From: Mycoplana dimorpha | Lineage (GTDB): Bacteria > Pseudomonadota > Alphaproteobacteria > Rhizobiales > Rhizobiaceae | Direction of reading: 5' to 3' | Assembly: GCF_003046475.1 (NCBI RefSeq) | Contig: NZ_PZZZ01000004.1 | Coordinates: 409,195-473,194 of the forward strand | Length of the DNA stretch: 64,000 nt | Shown here: positions 20,128 to 29,192 of the stretch, one piece after another | How the letters are laid out: every line of letters starts with the position of its first letter | Position numbering within the stretch: the stretch's first letter is position 1 | Translations under genes and position numbers: made by a program | The notes under the pieces: generated by a model | Told to the model about the DNA's origin: nothing | What the model saw: the letters and a program-made list of their open reading frames with translations, nothing else | Databases searched by the model: none

Positions 20128-20637
20128 TCAGAGCCGGTAGAGGATCGAGTCGTTCCAGAAGCGGTCGAGACGCTGCAGCAGCCGGTTCATCTCGTTGAAC
20201 TCGGTCTCGCCGATGCCGCCGACCTGCTGGATCGAGCCGATGTGGCGCTCGTAGAGCTTGGCCACGGTCTCGGCGACCTCCTGACCGGCCTCCGTCAGGC
20301 TGATGCGCACCGAGCGGCGGTCGACACGCGAGCGCTGGTGATTGATGAAGCCCAGGTCGACCAGCTTCTTGACGTTGTAGGAGACGTTCGAGCCGAGATA
20401 GTAGCCGCGCGAGCGCAGTTCGCCGGCGGTCAGCTCGGAGTTGCCGATGTTGAACAGCAGCAGTGCCTGGACGGCGTTGACGTCGGAGCGACCGGCGCGG
20501 TCGAACTCGTCCTTGACGACATCGAGCAGGCGGCGGTGCAGCCGCTCGACGAGGTGAAGTGATTCCAGGTAGAGATTACGGATCGCGTCGTCCTGCGGAT
20601 CGGCTACGACGGTCTGCGGCTTAAGCTTCGTGTTCAT
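20128..20637 (-). CDS. ldtR: MarR-family regulator LdtR
   Basis: A 169-residue winged-helix MarR protein. The DNA-binding region reads VQALLLFNIGNSELTAGELRSRGYYLGSNVSYNVKKLVDLGFINHQRSRVDRRSVRISLTEAG, typical of the rhizobial LdtR group. In Liberibacter and Sinorhizobium relatives LdtR controls an L,D-transpeptidase gene and stress tolerance; such a gene lies 1.2 kb away here. The ATG at 20637 follows TGAGG and gives MNTKLKPQTVV; longer in-frame starts lack support. Confidence 0.9.
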   Translation of the reverse strand: MNTKLKPQTVVADPQDDAIRNLYLESLHLVERLHRRLLDVVKDEFDRAGRSDVNAVQALLLFNIGNSELTAGELRSRGYYLGSNVSYNVKKLVDLGFINHQRSRVDRRSVRISLTEAGQEVAETVAKLYERHIGSIQQVGGIGETEFNEMNRLLQRLDRFWNDSILYRL

Positions 20638-20760
20638 TTCTGCCTCACTGTTTTGGTGGCGGTGTATTTCTTCCCGCCTTGAGTGAGACCCTATCGAATG
20701 CATCTAAAATTCTACTTAAACCGCAGGCTTAACAGCACCTTACCCTTCCCACACCCGCCA

Positions 20761-21198
20761 TCAGGGTAAATCGGTCCTTACCTGCCGGGCCTGCTTGCGG
20801 CGCTGAAGCAGCCGGGCGACCTGGAAAAGCACATAGACGACCGCGACGGCGATATGGGCGAAAACCAGCAGCGGCTTGATGCCGAAGATCGACGGGTAGA
20901 ACTCATGCATGGCGATCTCCGTCGCCGCGGCCAGGACCCAGACGACAGCCCCCCACGGCGCCAGCAGCCAGAGCCCGACGGCGGCGACCGGAAACATGAC
21001 CGCAAGCGCCGTCGCGGCCGCCTTCCAGGCCGCCGGCAGGAGATCGAAGCGCCCCTTGCCGCCCAACGAATAGCCGGTGAGCATGGCCCAGTACTGCAGC
21101 GCGAACCACAGGCAGAGCACCGCCATCAGCCGCAGAAACAGCAAGAACAGCGTGTCCGTGAGGGTTCGTCTCGGCACATTCGGGGAATCAGAAACCAT
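20761..21198 (-). CDS. DUF6163 family membrane protein
   Basis: A small inner membrane protein (145 aa) with about four hydrophobic helices (LFLLFLRLMAVLCLWFALQYW, AAATALAVMFPVAAVGLWLLAPW, AVVWVLAAATEIAMHEFY, LLVFAHIAVAVVYVLF) and a basic C-terminus. It is found next to ldtR and hemB in many Rhizobiales, which matches the DUF6163 family. The ATG at 21198 is preferred to an upstream start at 21240. Function unknown. Confidence 0.8.
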   Translation of the reverse strand: MVSDSPNVPRRTLTDTLFLLFLRLMAVLCLWFALQYWAMLTGYSLGGKGRFDLLPAAWKAAATALAVMFPVAAVGLWLLAPWGAVVWVLAAATEIAMHEFYPSIFGIKPLLVFAHIAVAVVYVLFQVARLLQRRKQARQVRTDLP

Positions 21199-21350
21199 GG
21201 CAGGACCATAGCAGCCCCGCAGTTCCCATGCAGTCCCCATAAAGCGCCGATGTCCACCCGAGCGGCCATGTGCCGCATTCGCATCCGGCCCACGCTTTTG
21301 CTAGGTCGGCATCGGTGCTATGAGCGCAGAAAACGGCAGGAATAATTACC

Positions 21351-22358
21351 ATGACTCACATCGTCGACCAGATCACCGGCCACCGTCGCATGCGGCGCAA
21401 CCGCAAGGCGGACTGGACGCGCCGGCTAGTGCAGGAAAATCGCCTGACGGTCGACGATCTGATCTGGCCGGTCTTCGTCGTGCCTGGCACCAATGTCTTG
21501 GAGCCGATCGCCGCCATGCCCGGCGTCAACCGGATGAGCGTCGACCGGCTCGTCGAGGCGGCCAAGGAGGCGGCCGACCTCGGCATCCCGGCCCTCGCCA
21601 CCTTCCCGAACATCGCGATGGACCTGCGCGACCAGACCGGCTCCAACAGCCTGGCCGCCGACAATCTCATCAACCAGGCGACGCGGGCGCTCAAAAAGCA
21701 CGTGCCGTCGATCGGCGTCATCACCGACGTGGCGCTCGATCCGTTCACCGACCATGGACACGACGGCATCCTGCGGGATGGAGTGATCGTCAACGACGAG
21801 ACGGTCGAGCTGGTCGCCAGGGCCGCGGTCATCCAGGCCGATGCCGGCAGCGACATCATCGCCCCCTCCGACATGATGGACGGGCGCATCGGCGCGATCC
21901 GCCAGGCGCTGGACGAAGCCGGCCACCAGGACGTCGGCATCATGTCCTATGCGACAAAATTCGCCTCGGCGTTCTACGGCCCCTACCGCGAGGCGATCGG
22001 CACAGGCGGACTGCTCAAGGGCGACAAGAAGACCTACTATCTCGACCCGGCCAACGGAACGGAGGCGATGCGCGACGCCGCCCTCGACGTCGAGGAGGGC
22101 GCCGACATGCTGATCGTCAAGCCCGGGCTGCCGTTCCTCGACATCTGCTGGCGGATTAAGGAGGCCTTCGGCCTGCCGGTCTTTGCCTATCAGGTGTCCG
22201 GCGAGTATGCGCAGATCAAGGCGGCGGCGATGAACGGCTGGATCGACGGCGACCGGGTGATGATGGAAACGCTGCTCGCCTTCAAGCGCGCCGGCTGCGA
22301 CGGCATCATCAGCTATTTCGCCATCGAGGCGGCGCGGGCGCTCGGCAAACAGGCCTGA
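21351..22358 (+). CDS. hemB: Delta-aminolevulinic acid dehydratase (porphobilinogen synthase)
   Basis: Condenses two 5-aminolevulinate molecules to porphobilinogen, the precursor of haem and of the corrin ring built by the cob genes further on. The 335-residue protein has both active-site lysines: Lys203 in MSYATKFASAFYG and Lys257 in MLIVKPGLPFLD. The region DVALDPFTDHGHDGI lacks the cysteine triad of zinc-type enzymes, so this is the magnesium-type HemB. It is divergent from the DUF6163 gene and upstream of the RDD gene. Confidence 0.98.
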   Translation: MTHIVDQITGHRRMRRNRKADWTRRLVQENRLTVDDLIWPVFVVPGTNVLEPIAAMPGVNRMSVDRLVEAAKEAADLGIPALATFPNIAMDLRDQTGSNSLAADNLINQATRALKKHVPSIGVITDVALDPFTDHGHDGILRDGVIVNDETVELVARAAVIQADAGSDIIAPSDMMDGRIGAIRQALDEAGHQDVGIMSYATKFASAFYGPYREAIGTGGLLKGDKKTYYLDPANGTEAMRDAALDVEEGADMLIVKPGLPFLDICWRIKEAFGLPVFAYQVSGEYAQIKAAAMNGWIDGDRVMMETLLAFKRAGCDGIISYFAIEAARALGKQA

Positions 22359-22471
22359 GCGGCCACCGCAAGCTCCCTCGGAAGCCGGTGGACGGCACGA
22401 CGCGCCGGATTGCATTTGCGGCGGCGCTTCCCATATCAGGAGGGCGATCAAACCACGGAGGAGCATCGCGA

Positions 22472-22933
22472 ATGAGCAACTATGACGGGCTTCGCCTGCC
22501 GAGCACGGACTGGCGTGCATATCGCGGTGTACTGTCGCGGCGGGTCTTCGCCTTCCTGATCGACTATGCGATCATCGCACTGCTCTGGATCCCCGCTGCC
22601 GTCGTCGTGTTCTTCCTCGGCATCATCACGCTCGGGCTCGGCTTCATGCTGTATCCGGCGCTGTTCGTCATCGTCGCCATGCTTTACTTCGGCATGACGA
22701 TCGGCGGTGCCAACCAGGCGAGCGTCGGCATGAACGTGATGGATCTCGCCGTGATGCGGGTCGACGGGCGACCGATGGACTTCCTCACCGCCGTCGTCTA
22801 CCTCGTGCTGTTCTGGATCGGCAACGCCCTGCTCACGCCGTTCATCCTGCTGATCGGTCTGTTCACCGACCGCAGCCGGCTGCTGCACGACCTCCTGCTC
22901 GGCACCGTCGTCGTCCGGCGCTCCAACGTCTAG
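22472..22933 (+). CDS. RDD family membrane protein
   Basis: A 153-residue inner membrane protein with the RDD motif near the N-terminus (GVLSRRVFAFLIDYAII) and about three to four hydrophobic segments; the family's Asp pair is seen in FLIDYA and TDRSRLLHDLL. The ATG at 22472 is preceded by GGAGG. It lies between hemB and bpt, a conserved rhizobial position. RDD proteins are poorly characterised; some act in ion transport. Confidence 0.88.
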   Translation: MSNYDGLRLPSTDWRAYRGVLSRRVFAFLIDYAIIALLWIPAAVVVFFLGIITLGLGFMLYPALFVIVAMLYFGMTIGGANQASVGMNVMDLAVMRVDGRPMDFLTAVVYLVLFWIGNALLTPFILLIGLFTDRSRLLHDLLLGTVVVRRSNV

Positions 22934-23049
22934 GCGCGGCGGGTTTTGAGCCCGCGCCAGCGGCGGCGCGGCCGCGCCAGTTGACGTTTTCCATACTTGC
23001 GCCATGCTGATATCGTTGGAAGGGCCCGATTGGAGTCGCGCGCCAAAAA

Positions 23050-23811
23050 ATGAACACCCAGACGAACCCTGCTCCCCAGTTCTACCTGACGGCACCGGCG
23101 GCCTGCCCCTATCTGCCGCACGAGATGGAGAGGAAGGTGTTCACCCATCTGGTCGGCGAACGCGCGCCCGAACTGAACGACCTTCTGACCCAGGGCGGCT
23201 TCCGCCGCTCGCAGAACATCGCCTACCGGCCCGCCTGCGAGACCTGCCGGGCCTGCGTCTCGGTGCGCATCCTCGTCGATCAGTTCAAGCCGTCGCGCTC
23301 GATGCGGCGCGTGCTCGCCGCCAATGCCGACGTGACCGGCCATGAGTATCCCGCCGAACCGTCGAGCGAGCAGTATTCGCTGTTCCGCCACTATCTCGAC
23401 CATCGCCATCAGAAGGGCGGGATGTCCGACATGTCCATCCTCGATTATGCGATGATGGTCGAGGATACCCATGTCAACACCAGGGTCATCGAGTACCGGC
23501 TGCGCGCCGAAGGCTCCGGCATCGAGGAGCGCCCGAGCGGCGAACTCGTCGCCGTCGCACTGACCGACCGCATGGCCGACGGCCTATCGATGGTCTATTC
23601 CTTCTTCGATACCGATCGCGAGCGCCGCTCGCTCGGCACCTTCATGATCCTGGACCACGTCCGCCGCGCCAAGGCGATGGGCCTGCCGCACGTCTATCTC
23701 GGCTACTGGGTCAAGGGATCGCGCAAAATGGATTATAAAACAAAGTTTCTGCCGCAAGAGCACCTGATGTCGCGCGGCTGGGAACGCTATGATGGCGAAA
23801 GTTCAGACTGA
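23050..23811 (+). CDS. bpt: Aspartate/glutamate leucyltransferase (R-transferase family)
   Basis: Attaches leucine from Leu-tRNA to N-terminal Asp or Glu of proteins, feeding the bacterial N-degron pathway. The 253-residue protein contains the conserved [16 protein letters not shown] cysteine cluster and the acyltransferase-like C-terminal half ([48 protein letters not shown], the GNAT-type fold). The ATG is at 23050. It is 15 bases upstream of the EamA transporter gene and downstream of RDD. Confidence 0.95.
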   Translation: MNTQTNPAPQFYLTAPAACPYLPHEMERKVFTHLVGERAPELNDLLTQGGFRRSQNIAYRPACETCRACVSVRILVDQFKPSRSMRRVLAANADVTGHEYPAEPSSEQYSLFRHYLDHRHQKGGMSDMSILDYAMMVEDTHVNTRVIEYRLRAEGSGIEERPSGELVAVALTDRMADGLSMVYSFFDTDRERRSLGTFMILDHVRRAKAMGLPHVYLGYWVKGSRKMDYKTKFLPQEHLMSRGWERYDGESSD

Positions 23812-23826
23812 GAATCGGATTTTCGC

Positions 23827-24738
23827 GTGTCACCAACCCAAGACCCCGCCCTGCATCGCAGGGGCCTGCTCATCACCGCGATCGGCGGCCTGGCCCTCTC
23901 CTTCGACATCCCGCTGATCCGGTCCTCGCAGGGCGACGTCTGGTCGGTTCTCGCCGTGCGCAGCCTGTCGACATTCTTGATCGCGATCGCGGCCTGGTCG
24001 GTCGTCCGCTTCCTGCTGAAGCGGCGGATGGCGCTGATCCCGGGGCGGGCGGGGATCGTGGCCGGCGCCTTCTACGGCATCAACTCGCTGACCTTCATGC
24101 TGTCGGTGTTCAACACCACGACTGCCAACGTGGTCTTCATCCTCGCCTTCACCCCGATGTTCGCCGCCCTGCTCTCCTGGATCTTCCTCGGCGAGCGTCC
24201 CTCCAGGGCCACGCTGCTGACCATGGCGGCGATGGTGGCCGGCGTGGCACTGATCGTCCACGACGGGCTCGAGAGCGGCAATATCTTCGGCGACGCCATG
24301 GCCGCCTGCTCGGCCTGCCTGCTGGCCTCGGCCATCACCATCAGCCGCAAGAGCGGCGCGAACATGGGCTTCGTGCCGCTGGTGACGGCAATCATTCCCG
24401 GCGTCGCAGCTCTGTTCATGCTGCCGGACGGCGTGCTGCAGATCGAACGGCCGGCCTTCATCCTCTTCGACGGGCTGGTTCTGGCGCCGCTCGCCTTCTG
24501 GTGCCTTGCGACCGGGCCCCGCTTCCTCTCCGCGCCCGAAGTCGGCATGTTCTACCTGCTGGAAACGGTGCTGGCGCCGGTCTGGGTCTGGCTGATCTTT
24601 GCCGAACGGCCGTCGGACCAGACCCTCGTCGGCGGATCGATCCTGATCGCCGCCCTGCTCGCCCACTCGCTCTGGCAGATGCGCAGCAAGGCGAGAGCGG
24701 CCCTGCTCAAAGGAGCGGCCGCAGAAGCGGCCGGATAG
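23827..24738 (+). CDS. DMT-superfamily EamA transporter
   Basis: A 303-residue membrane protein with ten hydrophobic segments in two EamA repeats (first about 15-145, second about 155-285). The conserved boundary FILAFTPMFAALLSWIFLGERPS in repeat one and YLLETVLAPVWVWLIFAERPS in repeat two are diagnostic. The GTG at 23827 gives MSPTQDPALHRRG. It probably exports a small metabolite; the substrate is not determinable. Likely co-transcribed with bpt. Confidence 0.9.
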   Translation: MSPTQDPALHRRGLLITAIGGLALSFDIPLIRSSQGDVWSVLAVRSLSTFLIAIAAWSVVRFLLKRRMALIPGRAGIVAGAFYGINSLTFMLSVFNTTTANVVFILAFTPMFAALLSWIFLGERPSRATLLTMAAMVAGVALIVHDGLESGNIFGDAMAACSACLLASAITISRKSGANMGFVPLVTAIIPGVAALFMLPDGVLQIERPAFILFDGLVLAPLAFWCLATGPRFLSAPEVGMFYLLETVLAPVWVWLIFAERPSDQTLVGGSILIAALLAHSLWQMRSKARAALLKGAAAEAAG

Positions 24739-24770
24739 CCGCAAGCGACCGCGTTGCGACCGGGCCGCAC

Positions 24771-24799
24771 CTTATGTTATAACTCCGTTACAACATAAG
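24771..24799 (+). promoter_or_regulatory. Operator-like inverted repeat of the AbrB-Doc module
   Basis: CTTATGTTATAAC and GTTACAACATAAG are 13-bp arms that match at 12 of 13 positions, separated by TCC. The repeat is centred about 26 bases before the antitoxin ATG at 24811, overlaps the probable ribosome site (ATAAGGA) and is AT-rich against a GC-rich background. Toxin-antitoxin operons of this type are usually autorepressed by the antitoxin, and this is the obvious site. Confidence 0.7.
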
Positions 24800-24810
24800 G
24801 AATTCGCGTC

Positions 24811-25032
24811 ATGTACGTCACCATCCGCAAGATCGGCAACTCCGAAGGCGTCATCATTCCCAAGGAAGTCCTCGATCGACTCGGACTAAAGACCGGCGAC
24901 CAGTTGGACCTTAATGAAGGCAACGGCCAAATCCAGCTGATACCGCAGAATGCAGATCTGGCGGAGCAGCTTAAGGCAGCGCGCCTCGGCATGGAGAAAT
25001 ATAGGGTAGCCTTGCGGGAACTCGCAAAGTGA
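24811..25032 (+). CDS. AbrB/MazE-type antitoxin
   Basis: A 73-residue swapped-hairpin AbrB domain protein: MYVTIRKIGNSEGVIIPKEVLDRLGLKTGDQL is the canonical DNA-binding fold, followed by a helical C-terminal tail (ADLAEQLKAARLGMEKYRVAL) of the kind that blocks the toxin. Its TGA overlaps the GTG of the Doc gene by four bases. The pair forms a type II toxin-antitoxin module on the plus strand, downstream of an operator-like palindrome. Confidence 0.9.
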   Translation: MYVTIRKIGNSEGVIIPKEVLDRLGLKTGDQLDLNEGNGQIQLIPQNADLAEQLKAARLGMEKYRVALRELAK

Positions 25033-25421
25033 GCTCGATGAAATGGCTTACGCGCGAAGCCGTGGAAATCATGCACCATGAACAATTGCTGGAGCATGGC
25101 GGTCTACCAGGGCTCAAGGACGAGAATGCGCTAGAAGCTGCTCTTGCTCGGCCCCACCACAAGGCGGCCTACGGAGAAGAGGATGTCTTCTTGCTGGCGG
25201 CGGCTTATTTGTATGGCATCGTCCGCAACCATCCGTTCTCAGATGGAAACAAGCGCACGGGATTTCTGGCGGCGTTCTCTTTTCTAATTCTGAACGGTTT
25301 CCTGATCAAAGCAGATCAAGCGCAAGTCATCGAATTCGTCCTCGGCGTCGCAGCCGGCGAAATCGACGAGGACGGCGCGACGCGCTTCCTGCGCGACTTC
25401 ACCGTCCCCTACCCGGGCTGA
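25029..25421 (+). CDS. Doc-family (Fic fold) toxin
   Basis: A 130-residue Doc-type Fic protein. The Fic signature HPFSDGNKR is complete (residues 68-76), with the catalytic His68. Phage P1 Doc is a kinase that phosphorylates EF-Tu; classical Fic proteins AMPylate. This shorter Doc form is expected to act on EF-Tu, but that is by family only. A GTG start at 25029 overlaps the antitoxin stop; an ATG at 25038 is an alternative. The gene ends 9 bases from the stop of convergent parC. Confidence 0.9.
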   Translation: MSSMKWLTREAVEIMHHEQLLEHGGLPGLKDENALEAALARPHHKAAYGEEDVFLLAAAYLYGIVRNHPFSDGNKRTGFLAAFSFLILNGFLIKADQAQVIEFVLGVAAGEIDEDGATRFLRDFTVPYPG

Positions 25422-25430
25422 AAGAACCCC

Positions 25431-27707
25431 TCACCCGCTGAACTTGCCGCTCCGCGGAAAGCCCTTCGGCACGGTTCGGCCCGCGCTGGCGCGGTCGCCC
25501 ATCCATTCGGCAAGTTCATCCTTGCTGCGCACGAAGTTGCGCCCGGCGCTATCGTCCCATGAAAGGCCGTCCGCCATCGCAAAGCAACGCACGTCCGAAA
25601 CGCCGCCGTCCTTGTAGCGCTGCAGCCGTACGCCCTTGCCGCGCGACATTTCCGGCAATTGGACCAGCGGGAAGATCAGCATCTTGCGATTCTCGCCCAC
25701 GACGGCGACGTGGTCGCCGCGCACCGGCACCACCAGCTTCGCCTCGTCCGGCATCGCCACGTTCATCACCTGCTTGCCCTTGCGGGTGTTGGCGACCATG
25801 TCGGTTTCCGTCACCACGAAGCCGTTTCCGGCCTGCGAAGCGATGACGACCTTGCCGGCCGGATCGTGGACGAAGGCCGTCAGCACGTCCTGGTCGTTCT
25901 CCATGTCGACCATGATGCGCAAGGGCTCGCCGTGGCCGCGCCCGCCGGGCAGCTTGTCGGCGCCGAGCGTATAGGCCTTGCCGCCGGTCGTGACGACAAG
26001 GAGCTTGTCAGTCGTCTGCGCCGGGAGCGCCACCTTGAGCGCATCGCCTTCCTTGAACTGCAGGCCGGAAGTGTCGGCGATATGTCCCTTGAGCGCACGG
26101 ATCCAGCCCTTCTCCGAGATGACGACCGTCACCGGCTCCTTCTCGATCATCGCCTGCTGGATCGCCTCGACGTCAGTCTGGGGCGCGTCGGCGAACTGGG
26201 TCCGGCGCCGGCCAATCTCGGTTGCCTTGGCGAACTTCTTCTTCACCTCGCCGATCTGCCACGCGACGGTCTGCCACTGCTTCGGCTCCGAGCCGAGCAG
26301 CGACTCGATCTCCGCCTTTTCTTTCGTCAGCGCGTCGAACTCGGTGCGGATCTCGAATTCCTCGAGCTTGCGCAGCGAGCGCAGGCGCATGTTGAGGATC
26401 GACTCGGCCTGCAGGTCCGTCAGCGAGAAACGGTCCATCAGCGCCTGCTTCGGCTCGTCCTCCTCGCGGATGATGCGGATCACCTCGTCGATGTTCAGGT
26501 AGGCGACGAGATAGCCGCCAAGGATTTCCAGCCGCCGCTCGATTGCCGCAAGGCGGTGGCGGGAACGGCGCAGCAGCACCTCGCGGCGATGCGCCAGCCA
26601 TTCCGTCAGCACCTCGTTCAACGCCATGACGCGCGGCACGCGCCCCATCGACAGCACGTTCATGTTCAGCGGAATGCGGCTTTCGAGCTCCGACAGGCGG
26701 AACAGCGATTCCATCAGGATCGTCGGATCGACGCTGCGGTTCTTCGGCACCAGCACGATGCGGACGTCCTCGGCCGATTCGTCGCGCACGTCCTCCAGCA
26801 GCGGCAGCTTCCGCGCCAGCAGCAGTTCGGCGATCTTCTCGATCAAACGCGATTTCTGCACCTGGTAGGGGATTTCGGTGACGACGATCTGGTAGCCGCC
26901 GCGGCCGAGGTCCTCGGTCTGCCATTTCGCCCGCACGCGGAAGCCGCCGCGCCCGGTGCGATAGGACTCCAGCATGCTTTCGCGGCTCTCCACCACGATG
27001 CCGCCGGTCGGCAGGTCGGGCCCCTCGATCCCGCCCTTCTGCGGGTTCGCCGGGTCGAACATCAGATCTTCGACCGTCGCGTCCGGGTGCTTGATCAGGT
27101 GGAGGGCGGCGTCGCACAGTTCGTGCACGTTGTGCGGGGGAATGGACGTCGCCATGCCGACCGCGATCCCCGATGCGCCGTTGGCGAGCAGGTTCGGGAA
27201 CGAGCCCGGCAGCACCACCGGCTCCTCGTCCTCCTCGTTGTAGGTCAGGCGGAAATCGACCGCGTCCTCGTCTATGCCCTCGAGGATGAGGGTGGCGACG
27301 TCGGTCATCCGCGCTTCTGTGTAGCGCATTGCTGCGGCGTTATCGCCGTCGATGTTGCCGAAGTTGCCCTGCCCGTCCACCAGCGGATAGCGGATCGCGA
27401 AGTCCTGCGATAGGCGCACCAGCGCGTCGTAGATCGAGGCGTCGCCGTGGGGGTGGAATTTACCCATCACGTCGCCGACGATGCGGGCGCACTTCTTGTA
27501 GGCCTGGCCGGGGTCGAGCCGCAGCACGCGCATCGCATGCACGATGCGGCGGTGCACCGGCTTCAGCCCGTCGCGCACGTCCGGCAGAGCCCTGTGCATG
27601 ATCGTCGACAGCGCATAGGCGAGGTAGCGTTCTTCCAGCGCCGCCTTGAGGTCAACCGGCTGGATGTGGTCGTCGCCGCCGTTCGGCGGCAAAATCTCTT
27701 TTCCCAT
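25431..27707 (-). CDS. parC: DNA topoisomerase IV subunit A
   Basis: Decatenates daughter chromosomes with ParE. The 758-residue protein starts [20 protein letters not shown]; the winged-helix core is intact ([36 protein letters not shown]) with catalytic Tyr129 in [10 protein letters not shown]. The C-terminal beta-propeller region is shorter than in GyrA and lacks a clear GyrA-box, which favours ParC over GyrA. It is convergent with the AbrB-Doc module and divergent from the exported protein at 27910. Confidence 0.96.
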   Translation of the reverse strand: MGKEILPPNGGDDHIQPVDLKAALEERYLAYALSTIMHRALPDVRDGLKPVHRRIVHAMRVLRLDPGQAYKKCARIVGDVMGKFHPHGDASIYDALVRLSQDFAIRYPLVDGQGNFGNIDGDNAAAMRYTEARMTDVATLILEGIDEDAVDFRLTYNEEDEEPVVLPGSFPNLLANGASGIAVGMATSIPPHNVHELCDAALHLIKHPDATVEDLMFDPANPQKGGIEGPDLPTGGIVVESRESMLESYRTGRGGFRVRAKWQTEDLGRGGYQIVVTEIPYQVQKSRLIEKIAELLLARKLPLLEDVRDESAEDVRIVLVPKNRSVDPTILMESLFRLSELESRIPLNMNVLSMGRVPRVMALNEVLTEWLAHRREVLLRRSRHRLAAIERRLEILGGYLVAYLNIDEVIRIIREEDEPKQALMDRFSLTDLQAESILNMRLRSLRKLEEFEIRTEFDALTKEKAEIESLLGSEPKQWQTVAWQIGEVKKKFAKATEIGRRRTQFADAPQTDVEAIQQAMIEKEPVTVVISEKGWIRALKGHIADTSGLQFKEGDALKVALPAQTTDKLLVVTTGGKAYTLGADKLPGGRGHGEPLRIMVDMENDQDVLTAFVHDPAGKVVIASQAGNGFVVTETDMVANTRKGKQVMNVAMPDEAKLVVPVRGDHVAVVGENRKMLIFPLVQLPEMSRGKGVRLQRYKDGGVSDVRCFAMADGLSWDDSAGRNFVRSKDELAEWMGDRASAGRTVPKGFPRSGKFSG

Positions 27708-27909
27708 GGGGCTTGACTACCTAAACTGCCGATTCGCGGCAAGGAATCCGGACCATTGCGTTGTGGATAGCAGCTATGCCAGACACGCGCACTTTCGTAA
27801 TTTTGCGGCTGCGTCACCAGCGGAACATACGCTTAACACAGCGAGAATATAGTCTGCGCCCGACACGTCTAACTGCGGAACTCGTCGCACTTCCAGAAAG
27901 AGGGATAAC

Positions 27910-29100
27910 ATGCTCCATAAACGCACCATCCGGACGATGCTGGCCGGGATCGCCATGGCCACGCTTGCGGGCCCGGCCTTCGCCCTCGACGGCACCGACC
28001 TCGTCAACAAGCTGAACGCGGCAAGCGGTACGAGCGGCTGGACCATCTCCTACGGCAGCATCGCAACCGATGGCAATACCGTCGTCCTCGCGGGCACGCA
28101 GGTAAAGCCGGTCGGCGGCGAGGCTGCAGCTGAGGTGGGTGACGTTCGCCTCGAAGGCGTGGAAGAGGACGGCAGCGGTGGCTACAGGGTCGAAACCGTC
28201 CGCTTTCCCGATTTCAACAAGACCGACGACGGCGTGACCGTGACGGCCACCGGGCTGCAGATCGAGGGCCTCGCCATTCCTGCGAAGGTGGAATCCGGCA
28301 CGCTCGATTCCATGCTCATGTACGACAAGGCCGTTTCGGGGCCGTTGACCGTCACCAGAAAAGGCACGGAAGTCTTCTCCATGTCCGGCATGCAAGCCGG
28401 CGTAGAACGCATGGCTGACGGGGCCGGTGTTACCTATGACGCCACCTTCTCCGACATCAAGGCTAACCTGACCCAGGTCGAGGACCCGAAGGCGCGCGAG
28501 ACGATCGAGAAGCTCGGCCTGCAGACGCTCGCCGGCGAGATGACCATGAAGGGCAGTTGGGCGCTCGACACCGGCAGGCTTTCGCTCGACGAGTACGCGC
28601 TCGACTTCGCCGACGTCGGTCGCCTCGGCCTCTCCCTCGCCATCTCCGGCTATACGCTGGATTTCATCAATGCACTGCGCCAGGCCGCAGAGGCCAGCCA
28701 GGCCAATCCGAACAAGGATGAGGCCAATGCGGCACTCGGCATGTCGATGATGGGGCTGATGCAGCAACTCACCTTCGACCGGGCCGCCATCAGCTTCGCC
28801 GACGCCTCGCTGACCAGGAAGGTGCTGGATGTGGTCGGCGCCGAGCAGGGAGTTTCCGGCGAGCAGATGGCGCAGTCACTGAAGGCTCTGGTGCCGATCA
28901 TGATTGCCCAGTTGAAGATGCCTGAGCTGCAGAACCAGATCTCCAAAGCCGTCAACACCTATCTCGACGATCCGAAGAACCTCACGATCAGCGCCGAGCC
29001 GAAAGAACCGGTTCCCTTCCCGATGATCATGGGCGCCGCCATGGGCGCGCCGAACACGATCCCGGAGGTGCTGGGCGTCAAGGTCACGGCCAACGAATAG
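27910..29100 (+). CDS. Unrecognised exported protein (396 aa)
   Basis: Sec signal peptide at the N-terminus (MLHKRTIRTMLAGIAMATLAGPAFA, cleavage about residue 25). The mature part is a repetitive, Thr/Val/Gly-rich beta-strand pattern (GYRVETVRFPDF, GVTVTATGLQIEGLAIPAK, GEMTMKGSWALDTGRLSLDEYALDFADVGRLGLSLAISG) followed by a more helical region from about residue 250. I recognise no family. The alternating amphipathic strands resemble lipid-binding or AsmA/DUF2125-like periplasmic proteins, but this is only an impression. Good ribosome site (AGAGGGAT); a terminator follows. Confidence 0.8.
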   Translation: MLHKRTIRTMLAGIAMATLAGPAFALDGTDLVNKLNAASGTSGWTISYGSIATDGNTVVLAGTQVKPVGGEAAAEVGDVRLEGVEEDGSGGYRVETVRFPDFNKTDDGVTVTATGLQIEGLAIPAKVESGTLDSMLMYDKAVSGPLTVTRKGTEVFSMSGMQAGVERMADGAGVTYDATFSDIKANLTQVEDPKARETIEKLGLQTLAGEMTMKGSWALDTGRLSLDEYALDFADVGRLGLSLAISGYTLDFINALRQAAEASQANPNKDEANAALGMSMMGLMQQLTFDRAAISFADASLTRKVLDVVGAEQGVSGEQMAQSLKALVPIMIAQLKMPELQNQISKAVNTYLDDPKNLTISAEPKEPVPFPMIMGAAMGAPNTIPEVLGVKVTANE

Positions 29101-29120
29101 TCCTCCGACTTGAGCATCAC

Positions 29121-29151
29121 AAAGGGCCCGGCAACAATGCCGGGCCTTTTT
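29121..29151. terminator. Intrinsic terminator after the exported protein gene
   Basis: GCCCGGCA (29126-29133) pairs with TGCCGGGC (29138-29145), extended by further G/A-C/T pairs, and is followed by CTTTTT on the plus strand. It lies between two convergent genes and ends the plus-strand gene; on the minus strand the tract is only TTT. Confidence 0.85.
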
Positions 29152-29192
29152 CGTTCAAGCACCATCGTCGAGAGCAGTCTCCCCGACACCTG

